Positions 53,707 through 63,935 of a stretch of 64,000 nucleotides of DNA are shown in pieces. The translations under genes and the position numbers were made by a program. Positions within the stretch are counted from its first letter, which is position 1. Every line of letters begins with the position of its first letter. Source of the stretch: Leptasterias polaris (taxonomy: Eukaryota > Echinodermata > Asteroidea > Forcipulatida > Asteriidae); the NCBI GenBank assembly GCA_037783415.1, contig JAZGTN010000059.1, positions 62,001-126,000 of the forward strand, written 5' to 3'. A model generated the notes under the pieces. The model searched no databases. It was not told the DNA's origin and was given only the letters and a program-made list of their open reading frames with translations.

Positions 53707-56510
53707 ATGACACTGTCACTGCTTACCCTCAACACCGGGGGTGCTCCTCTTCCACCCGAAACGCTGCCTTTCAAACATAATTATATTGAAAGGCTTCATA
53801 ATGACCCCGATGTTGTTTTCCTTCAAGAGACAAACAACCTCAGCGAAAACTGCGGTTGTTGGAAACTCTGGCCGTACACTCCTTATTGTGCTCCCAGCCC
53901 AGTCCGGGGCTCGGGAGTAACAACCCTCATTAAAAACAAAAATATCAACGTTTCTGACTCCCAAGTTGTGTTCGAAAGCTACATTCTTTACCTGTCCACA
54001 AGATTGTTTTTAACAATAGCCTTTACCACATGTACAATGTGCTCATTCCTCAAAAAGACTATACGGCTCTGGCGGCCATTCGAGCCCTTTTTAACCACTG
54101 TGGGCAGCGCAGTGATGGTGTCATTGTTATCGGTGGCTCTTTTAACTGTACACTTAATCCCTCCCTTGATCGTCTGTGTAGGCCCACTGAACACCGGACA
54201 CCAGCTCGCATACTTCTTTCAGGTGGAAAAATCTCACTCACAGTCCAAAACTATAACCAATGTGCAGTTGCCGTCCTGATGAGATTAAATCCCATGTGCG
54301 GAGTTTCTACCGTACACTGTACACAAAGTACCGACTGACGAGAGCGCCCGCGACACTCTCCTTTCGGACTTACCATCACTTGATTCTGTAGACTCGGAAG
54401 ATCTTGATAGCCAGTTACTTCCTGAGGAACTTGACCTAGCAGCCAAGCAACTTAGCAATAACAAAGCGCCCGGTCTTGACTTACTGTCCGTTTTAAACCA
54501 TGCCGTTGATTGTGGCAGCCTGCCCCGCTCCTTTCAAAGAGGAGTCATCTCCCTCATTCCAAAAAGGAGATCTTTCCGACGTCGCAAACTGGCGCCCTGT
54601 CTCACTCCTCAACACCGACTATAAGATTTTTGCTAAGTTGCTGGCCAATAGGCTAAAGGATCACATGCATTCGGTAATCCATCATGATCAATCGTATTGT
54701 GTTCCAGATTGTTCAATTTACGACAATATCCTTCTTATTAAAGATATCATTAATTGTTCTAATTTAAATGACACTCCCCTCGCCGTGCTTAACCTTGATC
54801 AAAGGAAAGCTTTTGACAATGTTGACCACGAATATCTTGTTAGTGCCATGAGGGCCATGGGTTTTGGTGACCGGTTCATTTCTTACATACAACTTCTGTA
54901 CAAAAACGCCGAAAGCCTTCTCAAGGTGGGTGGCTCACTCACCGCCCCTTTCTCAGCAGAGAAAGGTATTCGTCAGGGCTGCCCGCTTTCTGGGCTGCTG
55001 TACTCAATTGCAATTGAGCCTTTACTCAATACACTTAGAAACCGTTTGGGAACCAATGGGTTCCATCTCCCTGGTACCGATAAACATTGCCAGGTCTCGG
55101 CCTACGCAGACGACGTTACAATTTTTGTCACCACCAATTCTGGCTTTAGTATTGTAGACGATGTGTACAAACTGTTCAATAAATCCTCTGCTGCCTGCCT
55201 AAATAACCAAAAATCTCAGGGCCTGTGGGTCGGGTCATGGACCGGCAGAACTGATGAGCCCCTCAACTTCCACTGGAATAAAGAGGGGCTTCCGAAAGGA
55301 GTTCACTTAGGAAATACAAATTGCTACATGAAACAAAACTGGATCGTTTGCAAAAACAAACTCGGCAACACTCTTTCACGCTGGAAAGGTATTGCGAATT
55401 TCCTCTCATACAAAGGCAAAGTTCTCATCACAAATCAACTTGCTGCTTCCAAAACTTTTCACTGTTTAGCCGTTCTCTCTCCCCCTGACAAAGTCCTAAT
55501 GAACTCCAGGATATGCTCGTCGATTTTGTCTGGTCCACTAAGAGACACCTCCTTAAGAAAAACATTCTTTATCGTAAACCAGAAAGGGGAGGTCTAGGTC
55601 TAGCTTGCCTCCAAGCACGCGTGCTCACCTTCAGACTCTCTCTCATCCAACGTTATCTCAATCTATGTACGCATCCTGCGCACACAATGATAAGTCACAA
55701 TCTTCACAGATACATGAATCTCAATCTTGACTTCCAACTCTTCCTGACTCACACTTCGTCCAAATTTTACACCAGCCTTCCTTGCTTCTATGGTGAGCTT
55801 TTGCGTGCTTGGAAGGTGTCCGGAGGCCGGAGCTCGTGCCGAAATACCACCGGACTCCATCAACCATGTTATCAATCTTCCTCTCAGTAGCCCTCTCCTT
55901 AATGACATAGCTGACGATGAGGTTGTTTTCCCTGCGCGACTTTCTTCGCACGGGATTACGCTCGTCAAGCATCTCATACACACAGAGACTGGTACGTGGA
56001 CAGAAGCAGAATACTTCAAACCCCCTCTTCCCGCTCTTCATCGACGTTCTCTCCGACTCCTTCAACTTGATCTACAACACTTTCACGGTAAACTGTCAAG
56101 AAACTTCTCACTTTTATTCAACGTTAACGGTGTTCATCCGGCAAGTTTTCAGAACGTCTCTTTTTGCTCAGCTCCACCGATCAACTTCTTCCTTGCATCT
56201 AACTCTAACGGACTCACCGCCTCATCCAAACAAATGTACGCCATCTTCAACGACCAGGTAAATGTACACCCTCCCAATACCAGCACATACTGGCATGAAT
56301 CTGGACTTTTCGATCGCTCGAAAACCATACAATGGGAAGAAATCTACAAACTACCTACTTCTAAGAGAGAAGGAGACACACAGTTAAAACTCCTTCACAA
56401 CATCCTACCGTCTCTGCCAGTTCTTCATCATATGAACCCAGACATTGCTTCTTCCTGCGGCTGGTGCGGAGAGAGGGGTACGCTCCTTCATCTATTCATC
56501 CTCTGCCCTG
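53707..56510 (+). pseudogene. Tx1-type LINE ORF2 (endonuclease and reverse transcriptase), frameshifted
   Basis: Endonuclease: TLSLLTLNTGGAPLPPE, VVFLQET and VIVIGGSFNCTLNPSLDR (53,707-54,250, one frameshift near 53,990). Reverse transcriptase: NNKAPGLD, then WRPVSLLNTDYKIFAKLLAN (from about 54,587), LDQRKAFDNVDH, GIRQGCPLSGLLYSIAIEPL and the catalytic YADD (55,103-55,114). The frame shifts near 55,510 and 55,790. The C-terminus SCGWCGERGTLLHLFILCP carries the Cys-Cys-His-Cys-type motif of the clade. Cannot make a working protein as it stands. Confidence 0.8.
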
Positions 56511-56725
56511 AAGATGTTGTCTCTGCATCTCGCATTTCCAATGGCCGAGTTGCCATTTATTTGAGCTCGAGAGCGGCAGTCATTGACGCTACCAATCACG
56601 GTCTGAGACTCGGTGATTCATTTCTCGAACTCACTCCGCTCAATAAACCCACTACTCGGCTTACTCTCTCTTGTGTACCCCGAAATTCCGAATTCTGTTC
56701 GTGTTCACAATATATCTGGTTAAAA
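56511..56725 (+). repeat. copied ORF1 segment fused to the end of ORF2
   Basis: About 215 bp almost identical to 52,228-52,444 of the same LINE (few substitutions, two small indels), joined in frame after LFILCP. The shared bases CCTGAAGATG at the junction are microhomology. Confidence 0.8.
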
Positions 56726-57068
56726 AAATGGAGTGTACTCAAACTGCGATTGCAAATGATTGCGCAATGTGCCCCCCCCCCCCCCCATCCTATTAGTAAA
56801 CATGACTTCCGCCACTGACCAATGGGGTCTTGTCTTATGCACGCATTATAGTAATGACCCTGCTACTAGCTCAAAACAGAACCATCAAGGCGTTGATTGT
56901 ACACATCTCACACCACGCAAGCACTGAGTTACACCTCTATGGTTACACATGCTTGGGACACATCCAGAGACTGCAGCACATAGCTCGGGTGCAATGGCGC
57001 AATAGCGCAAAGGGAAAAACAACTAATCTAAAAAGACATTAATAAATGAAAGTAAAACTCCAACGCCT
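56726..57068. other. intergenic between LINE and element M1
   Basis: A 17-base poly-C tract near 56,770, otherwise no feature recognised. Confidence 0.5.
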
Positions 57069-57599
57069 TGGTCAAGGTAGACTTGTTGACAAGTCGTTAA
57101 TGATGGTCGCGGTGAGTCGAGTCGCATCTGGTGCTGTCGCGTAAAAGAATGCTCTCGCGAGATCACTGCTCTCGCGCGAAGTTGCTGGCTGCCAACTCTT
57201 CTTCGTCATTAACGACTTGTGAAACCCGCCGGCGGTTCATATTCATTTATTCATGTACGAACGCAGTGTACATTACGGTTGCTGTAGCGACGATCATGAA
57301 GACGAGTCCATTTTATCTAAGGGTAGTAGTAATTTTAGTTACAGTAAATGTACTGAATGCTTGCGCTTGAGACATCTGTGGGTGTGTTTTGTGGGTGTTA
57401 ACTCCTTCATTAATTTAGTAACTAAAGAAATAAAGTAAACTTATCTTAAAATTCATTATTATAATAATTGTTTAAGATGTGTGTTTTGCCTCATAAAAAT
57501 AAATAATGCCTTCCGTGAATAGTTACTGATCGCTCCAATCATTTAACCCGATGTGTTCTACAGTGATTGTGTGTATTAAGTGTGTATAAACAACAGACA

Positions 57600-57745
57600 C
57601 GGAAACCAGTCAACTCGCCCCCCTAGCAAAGTCGCCAATTTCAAAAAACACATGTACAAAGTCACCAACTACAAAGTCGCCCCTAGCAAAGTCGCCCCCT
57701 GACAACAAACTCGTCCCCTCTCATAGTCGCCCCTCACAAGGGAAT
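57600..57745. repeat. degenerate repeat of CAAAGTCGCC words
   Basis: CTAGCAAAGTCGCC occurs twice, with variants (CAAAGTCACC, CATAGTCGCCCC) at irregular spacing. Non-coding. Confidence 0.5.
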
Positions 57746-57754
57746 TTAACAAAT

Positions 57755-58415
57755 TTGTGTGATTGGACTACAGGGCTTCGAAAGCTATCTTAAGGGAACA
57801 AAAGCTAGCTATCTTAAGGGAACGAAAGAGGAATTTTGGGGAACAAAATCTCATTGCGAAGGAACGAGAGCGTATATTAAGGGAACGAAAGCATATTTCG
57901 GACGAATGAAAGTATGTTTCGGGCAACTAATTCAAAGTCGTATTTTGATGAATCGAAAGCTTGTTTTCAGGGAAAGAAATCTCCTTTCGGTGGAAAAAAT
58001 AATTTTTATTGAACGAAAGCATATTTAGAGCGAACAAAATTATATTTTGTGCGAACAAAATCATATTTCGAGGAAACGAATGGGTATCTTTCAGGGAACA
58101 AACGCGTATTTCTGGGTAACAAAATCGTATTTCGGGTGAAAGAAGGCGTGTTCGAGGGAACAAAAATGTATTTTCTAGGAAAAATCTATTTTGCTACCTA
58201 GAAAAACACAACTTTGTTTACAAATTAAAAAAAAAATAATTTTATGTGACAAAATTATATTTTGATTGAATTAAATAATATTTTGAGGAAACGAAATGAC
58301 TTTGTTGGAATTTTGTGTGTCGAGAGTGGAAAAAGAAATTCAGAGTGAGAATCTTTTTTCACATTTTAATTTTTAATTTATTTTTCACCTGTTCCTTCAG
58401 GGGCTCTGGTTTTGT
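57755..58415 (+). repeat. decayed half-copy of the palindrome family inside element M1
   Basis: Irregular runs of GGGAACGAAA/GGGAACAAAA words with a period near 27 bp, followed by an A/T-rich stretch and TTTTTCACCTGTTCCTTCAG then GGGCTCT. That is the same layout as the right end of the 60.5-kb palindrome (TTTTTTCACCTGTCCCTTTA then GGGGCTCC). Confidence 0.6.
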
Positions 58416-59439
58416 GTGGTTTTTTTTTGGGGGTGGGGGGCTCGTTTTTGTCTCACAAATTGTTTAACTTAATTGCACCGTCAATATAAGAGTGGTTTTC
58501 CTATTTATTGACATAAATCTTATTTAATTTCCAAATCGGAGGAAAGGAACGTACACCGAACATTGAAACGTAACGATTTTAAAACAGCGGATTCGATCAG
58601 CGAGGTTTACCGACTAACAAACCCGCAATGACAAGGTAGTTGGTGGTCTGGCTCCCTACCCCTCCCACATGTTCATGAGCTTCCAGGTACAGCTATCTCT
58701 TGGCATGCTAGCTAGGGCCGGGTAGGGGTGTTTCCGTCGTGCTGAGCCCCGGCCGAGAGAAACTCTGCGCGCCATGGCATGCAGCTACACGATTTGCCCG
58801 TGTGTTTTACGTCATGTCCCCACACGCTGTGCACTGTCAAACACGCTCGGACTCTCTGAAATAAAATCTTACGTTCGATTTTTTGTAATTATTTACAAGT
58901 TGTACCCATAATTTGAATACGTATTTTCTTGTGTCAAAATATTCATGAACACAATCACTCTCACCACTCAGTGTTTGGTTTTGATCGTGCATGATCAAAG
59001 CAACATAAAACTCCATCCAGTACAGGATTTGATGTTTAATATTCATCTACTGTTTGAATATTCATAGATATAACGAAATTGACCAATCAGATGCGTCCGT
59101 ACAAATTCGGCTGAAGTGCCCATAGGCCGTGCACAAACCGCCAGCGGGTTTCACAAGTCGGTAAATGCGACCAGTCGTGAGAGCAATAATCTCGCACAGA
59201 GCAGCCCTCTCGCGGGATATTGCGAGAAAGCCGTTCCGCTATCACCGCGACAGACATTTAACGACTTGTCCACAAGTCTATGGTCAAGGCTATATTATGA
59301 GCCACAAACAACGTTGGAAGTGGGAGGGCTGTTGCTGCCAGTTTAATAAAGTACAAGCAGTGAGTATTACTTCGGATACTTATTGGTGTGTAGTGAGCCC
59401 CGAACGTTTGAGAACAAGCATCCAGTCCGCGAAATGTTT

Positions 59440-59490
59440 TTCCCAGCGCGGTAAAGGCCAACATTTGCATACCTCGCTCCCATTGGCTGG
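59440..59490 (-). promoter_or_regulatory. inverted copy of the CCAAT/octamer/E2F-like block
   Basis: Reverse complement of the BLOC1S3 block: E2F-like CCCAGCGCGGTAAAGG, octamer ATTTGCAT at 59,463-59,470 and CCATTGGCTGG at 59,481-59,491, with about 50-60 matching bases in the same order and spacing. No gene is visible in the direction it would drive. Confidence 0.45.
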
Positions 59491-59677
59491 GGTCCGTAAC
59501 ATAAGCTTCATTACATTATACAATAGCAGCTGCACAGAATCGCTCATCACATATCACTTTTCGCAAGGCCAGTTTGCTACACAGTCTAGAGCAGCAGAAT
59601 GTACGCGTCTGAGTAGAGTCAAAAAAAAATGTATTTGTCGGTTGGTTTGCCACGGGTGTAGAGGGTCTCTGTTGCTG

Positions 59678-59708
59678 CATAGAGAAAGGACTCCGTCCTT
59701 TCTCTATG
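59678..59708. other. perfect 14-bp hairpin
   Basis: CATAGAGAAAGGAC (59,678-59,691), three-base loop TCC, then GTCCTTTCTCTATG. No associated gene. Confidence 0.85.
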
Positions 59709-60540
59709 GTTGCTGTAAACCGAAACAGTTTGAATAATATGATACAAAAATATATCCAAGCCCGTTTTGGCTAATTGCTGCCTTGTCCAACACGACTTGA
59801 AATGGATATTCTGGCTCTGTCGCATTTAATATTATTATTATATAACTAAATAGGGTCTTTGTTATTATTATAATGGCAAATAATTAATTAGAATAAAAAA
59901 GAAACAAAACACACGATGTAAATGAGAAAATAACAATGTTTACACAAGTCCCTTGGAACAATAAAAAATGAGGAGAGTCAGGATAAGAATAGGAGATGTT
60001 CAATGGTTTCTTGGGGGGGGGGGGGGGGGGTATATGTCTAGATTTAGAAATGATGTCACAGAGAAAATATAAGATCAGTGACATATCATTTCCTAGAAAG
60101 TCGGATGAGGTAATGGTCAACACAGGGGAGTATATGGTCAGTACTGGGGGACCTCGGGGTCATGTGTGTGGTGTGTTTGCTGAGAAATGAGAGTGCGGCT
60201 TGAAATGACGGAGTATGGGCCACCTGTTGACATGATGTTATGATTATTGGGGGAATAGTGAATTTTGTAGGGAAATCAGCCTTATTAACATTCAATTTAT
60301 TGGCTTCAGTTTTGGATCATAATTAACCAAGTAATCCGTATTCAAAGAAGGAAGACGTCATCTACAATGAGACGTTTACACTCACAGTCCATGATCGCAC
60401 TGAGTATTGTTTCAGGTAGGCCTAGATGTACACAAATTATTTAACACGTCCGCGCAAAAGCAAATAGATCACGATAACGATGCACTGCATGCGCGTGCAC
60501 GTTGTGTAACATGTACTATGTATAGTACAACAGGCGAACA
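59709..60540. other. intergenic between the hairpin and the giant palindrome
   Basis: A poly-G run near 60,014-60,031 and a short palindrome around CATGTACTATGTATAGTACA (60,511-60,530). No gene recognised. Confidence 0.45.
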
Positions 60541-60546
60541 TGAAAT

Positions 60547-61821
60547 TACGGAGCCCCTAAAGGGACAGGTAAAAAAAAAAGTTGAAAAGGGGGGAAAAAA
60601 TATATACATATTTCGTTCCCTCGAAATATTATTTCGTTCCCTCGAAATATTATTTCGTTACCTCGAAATACTAATTCGTTCCCTCGAAATATTATTTCGT
60701 TCCCTCGAAATCATTTCGTTACCTCGAAATCATTTCGTTCCCTCGAAATATTATTTCGTCCCCTCGAAATATTATTTCGTTCCCTCGAAATATTATTTCG
60801 TTCCCTCGAAATATTATTTCGTTCCCTCGAAATATTATTTCGTTCCCTCGAAATATTATTTCGAAGGAACGAAATAGATTATTTCGATCGAACGAATTAA
60901 TTTATTTCGTTCCCTCGAAATCATTTCGTTCCCACGAAATCATTTCGTTACCTCGAAATCATTTCGTTCCCTCGAAATCATTTCGTTCCCTCGAAATCAT
61001 TTCGTTCCCTCGAAATCATTTCGTTACCTCGAAATCCTTTAACTGCTACGGAGTCCATGAAATGCCGTTTCATTTATTTCAGTATGCAAATAATATTGCG
61101 TTCCCTCGAAATAGCATTCCTAGTTGAAAACAAAAAAAAACAACTGTTGCATGCTGCACGTGTTTCTCCATGCAAGATCGGGGTACGATTCGGGCACGGT
61201 GTTCAAGGTGTTCGAGGGAACGAAATGTCATTTCGAGGGAACGAAATACATTTCAATATTGTTTCTCTTACCTGTCTCCTCAATGGCTCATTATTATGGC
61301 CTAATCTGAATATTATTTGCATACTGAAATAAATGAAACGGCATTTCATGGTCTCCGTAGCAGTTAAAGGATTTCGAGGTAACGAAATAATAATTCGAGG
61401 GAACGAAATGATTTCGAGGGAACGAAATGATTTCGAGGTAACGAAATGATTTCGTGGGAACGAAATGATTTCGAGGGAACGAAATAAATTAATTCGTTCG
61501 ATCGAAATAATCTATTTCGTTCCTTCGAAATAATAATTCGAGGGAACGAAATAACATTTCGAGGGAACGAAATAATATTTCGAGGGGACGAAATAATATT
61601 TCGAGGGGACGAAATGATTTCGAGGGAACGAAATGATTTCGAGGTAACGAAATAATATTTCGAGGGAACGAATTAGTATTTCGAGGGAACGAAATAATAT
61701 TTCGAGGGAACGAAATAATATTTCGAGGGAACGAAATAATATTTCGAGGGAACGAAATATGTATATATTTTTCCCCCCCTTTTCAATTTTTTTTTTCACC
61801 TGTCCCTTTAGGGGCTCCGTA
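60547..61821. mobile_element. 1,275-bp giant palindrome of hairpin-forming units
   Basis: TACGGAGCCCCTAAAGGGAC and its complement at 61,802-61,821 are the ends. A TGAAAT hexamer flanks both sides (60,541-60,546; 61,822-61,827). Each arm (about 60,547-61,097 and 61,309-61,821) contains A/T-rich sequence and some 15-20 copies of a 14- to 21-bp unit TTTCGTTCCCTCGAAA, itself a hairpin (TTTCG/CGAAA). The inner arm segment GAAATGCCGTTTCATTTATT is also inverted. The spacer of about 210 bp is unique apart from a few more units. The superfamily is unclear. Any ORF in it is a by-product of the repeat. Confidence 0.8.
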
Positions 61822-61859
61822 TGAAATGGCTTTTCAACATGAATAATTCAGCATCATCC

Positions 61860-61902
61860 AGCCAATGGGAAGCGAAAATGCAAATGATGGCCTTTACCGC
61901 GC
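61860..61902 (+). promoter_or_regulatory. BLOC1S3 proximal promoter block: CCAAT, octamer, E2F-like
   Basis: CCAAT at 61,862, ATGCAAAT (perfect octamer) at 61,878-61,885 and TTTACCGCGC (E2F-like) from 61,893, about 105-145 bp before the ATG. Spacing suits a TATA-less promoter with a start near 61,930-61,980. The same module exists in inverted orientation at 59,440-59,487, so it may be older promoter DNA or part of a repeat. Confidence 0.5.
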
Positions 61903-62006
61903 TGGGAAAAAAAATTCACATCCAGTCCACCGTTAATTGTAAACACAGACACTGTGCTTCGGAATTTCTCAGCAAAAGGAAAACAATTTTGAGTTAATTT
62001 GTCGTA

Positions 62007-62265
62007 ATGTCAGAAACAGTATCAGTTGTTTATGGTGAAGCAAATGAATCTGACTCCGATGAAGAAGAAGAAGCAAGTGTACCGCAATTCCAGCCGACAA
62101 CACGGCCCATGCCGTTACGTACTCTATCGGCTCAGCCAGGTGTCGTCGTACAAGGAGAAGCTTCAGAAACTGACGATAGTGATGAAGCAGATGAACAAGC
62201 AATAATAAAACGGTCCTCATCCGATCCTGCTGGTACAAGACATGAAGGTCTTCCTCCATTGAAAG
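62007..62265 (+). CDS. BLOC1S3: BLOC1S3 exon 1 (biogenesis of lysosome-related organelles complex 1 subunit 3)
   Basis: Codes for an N-terminal subunit segment of BLOC-1, the cytosolic octamer that sorts cargo from endosomes to lysosome-related organelles. Residues 1-86. Two acidic blocks (YGEANESDSDEEEE and QGEASETDDSDEADE) match the duplicated GEATETDSE-type blocks that mark vertebrate BLOC1S3. ATG at 62,007 is the first in a 259-nt exon ending GAAAG then gtagta, phase 1. Low complexity makes this exon weak alone; exons 2 and 3 confirm it. Confidence 0.8.
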
Positions 62266-62901
62266 GTAGTATTATTCAACATACTTGTATTTTAGTTGGT
62301 TTGTCTTGCGTTATATTCTGACTTGACATTGCCGAGTCATAGATTAGAAGTAGAGCTTCTGAGCTTGGTTGTATTTTGTTTTTGGGGTTCAACAAAGAAA
62401 TATTGACTGCAGTCTAGAGCGGGACTTGAACCTGTGACCTCTGGATTAACATGCCAGCGCTCTTACAACTTAAATGTCTAGCCCTTATGCTTGCAGTCTC
62501 ATATTATGTCATTATCTTTGCTCAGGGTGTCAGTAAGATTGGATTTTCTACATTTCATTTAATGTTGAAAGTAAAACGAAAGCATTTTGTGAAAAGATAC
62601 TGATTTGAGCACCACTTTTTCGCACGTGACCCAATAATGATTTATGATCGAAAATGGTAAAGGCCACATAATATTAGTTTTTAGATGATAACAAGCAAAA
62701 AGTGGTGGTTGGGTTCAGCAACTTTTTCTCTTTTTGTCATTCAGTCATGTGTTTACTTGATTAAATCCCAAATCATAGGCCTACTCAATGAGCCCTTATG
62801 AACATTCATTTTGTTTTCATGGTGTTCAAATTGGTCTTTACAAAATACGTCGATGGTACTGCTAAGTCGTGATGACAGCTCATTTATCTTTGTTTTTATA
62901 G
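62266..62901 (+). other. BLOC1S3: BLOC1S3 intron 1
   Basis: Contains the SINE B tRNA-like part at 62,385-62,490, otherwise unique. Confidence 0.7.
62385..62490 (-). repeat. SINE family B, tRNA-like part, in BLOC1S3 intron 1
   Basis: Minus strand GGGCTAGACATTTAAGTTG, B box GGTTCAAGTCC, then CGCTCTAGACTGCAGTCAAT and TTTCTTTGTTGAACCCC. Not a functional tRNA gene: no paired acceptor stem and a SINE tail follows. Confidence 0.6.
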
Positions 62902-63149
62902 TTGAGCTTTCACCCAGATTAGACAATTTAAAGTCGTTATCAACAGGAAGTACAATATCGCAAAATGAAACGCAAACTTCTGAGAAAGAAATATCAAAGT
63001 TTGATACTCTGCTCCATCGTAAACTGCGAGAGAGAAATGCGAGTCTTCAATCAACATTGTATGACTCCGTTGCTGGAGCATTCCTGTTATGTGCCAGAGA
63101 GTTAGGGGAAGCTAACCAGATGCTTGGAAAATCACAGTCTGTCATTCAG
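62902..63149 (+). CDS. BLOC1S3: BLOC1S3 exon 2
   Basis: Follows the acceptor tttgtttttatag and completes a valine codon. Residues 87-169. FDTLLHRKLRERNASLQ, then SVAGAFLLCARELGEANQML, forms the helical region conserved in BLOC1S3 (human counterpart region: AVSGVYRRAGRDVAAL). Likely coiled coil. Ends in phase 0 at gtatgt. Confidence 0.85.
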
Positions 63150-63935
63150 GTATGTTTGTATTCATTTAACTTACTTCAAACGAAACCTTTATCTCAATTC
63201 AGACTTTTTGAAGTCTGCCTCTATAAACTAAAAATACTGTGTTTTTCTTTGAATAAAATAAGTCCTGCTCTTTGATCTGACTTCTCCAGCACTGAGGATA
63301 CTGTTCCCAAAAGCTCATTGGAATCTATAACTCAAGGGGTTATCAAAAGGTGGAAACGCCATCATTTCAATGTACCTCCTAAGATCCCAGTTTCAGACTT
63401 TGTTGTCAGTGTTTGGGAGTAATACCACTCATCTTATATACCGCCCTCTAGTGACAAGTTATACTGTATAATGCCACTCATGTACAATAAGCACTTGATG
63501 AACATGACCCAAAGAGTTCTCAACAAGTCAAGTATCCAATGTCTCTTTCCTTGAGTCTCAATTGTATGAACCCATAACAGTCGGCAATGACTCCCACCCC
63601 TGTGTGTGGTTGTCAAATTGTTTTAATAGAGGAGTAATTTGGAAGATTCAGGAGGATCTGCTGCAAAAGACGTGGTTAGGGGTTGGTGTTAATAGTCTCT
63701 CAATTTAGTTTAATTTTTGTGTCAAGATATGCTGGCAAACTAAAAAAGAAAATGGAAGGTTTTATTTAGCTGCATGGTTTTTATTCACTTTGTGATAAAT
63801 AAATCAAAAAATAAAACCAAAGAAACGATTTGGCATAGGAGAGGTACAGGTAAGATAAATGATTTTTATTAGGGGAGTTTGTTGCACAACTTTAAGCTCT
63901 TTGTTGATTTTGTGTTTTTTGTGTGTTGTCGACAG
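63150..63935 (+). other. BLOC1S3: BLOC1S3 intron 2
   Basis: No repeat or coding pattern recognised. Confidence 0.7.

Larger units (their letters stand above)
51830..56510 (+). mobile_element. Tx1-type (L1-clade) LINE, decayed
   Basis: ORF1 with a zinc knuckle, then ORF2 with an AP-endonuclease domain, reverse transcriptase and a C-terminal domain. The total is about 4.7 kb, shorter than expected, with at least five frameshifts and an apparent internal deletion between endonuclease and reverse transcriptase. No clear poly-A tail: the 3' end joins directly to a copied ORF1 piece at 56,511. Confidence 0.82.
57078..59280. mobile_element. 2.2-kb composite element M1 with 9-bp target duplication
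   Basis: TAGACTTGTTGACAAGTCGT at 57,078 and CTTGTCCACAAGTCTA ending 59,280, flanked by a perfect TGGTCAAGG at 57,069-57,077 and 59,281-59,289. Arms of about 140-155 bp (57,078-57,233; 59,140-59,280) each end inside with CGACTTGTGAAACCCGC in inverted orientation. The cargo between has no transposase frame, so it is non-autonomous. It carries a repeat block (57,600-57,740) and an old half-copy of the palindromic element family (57,755-58,415). Confidence 0.78.

Noticed and set aside
59165..59737. 190-residue plus-strand open frame
   Set aside because: Crosses the end of element M1 and its target duplication, shows no domain and no splice context.
60407..60877. 156-residue open frame with repeated FRSLEILFRSLEI-type sequence
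   Set aside because: Pure translation of the hairpin repeat, with the mirror frame on the other strand at 61,512-61,799; not a gene.
60600..61050. CRISPR-like array of regularly repeated units
   Set aside because: Units are hairpins separated by almost no spacer, spacing is irregular and the host is an animal; it is the arm of a palindromic element.
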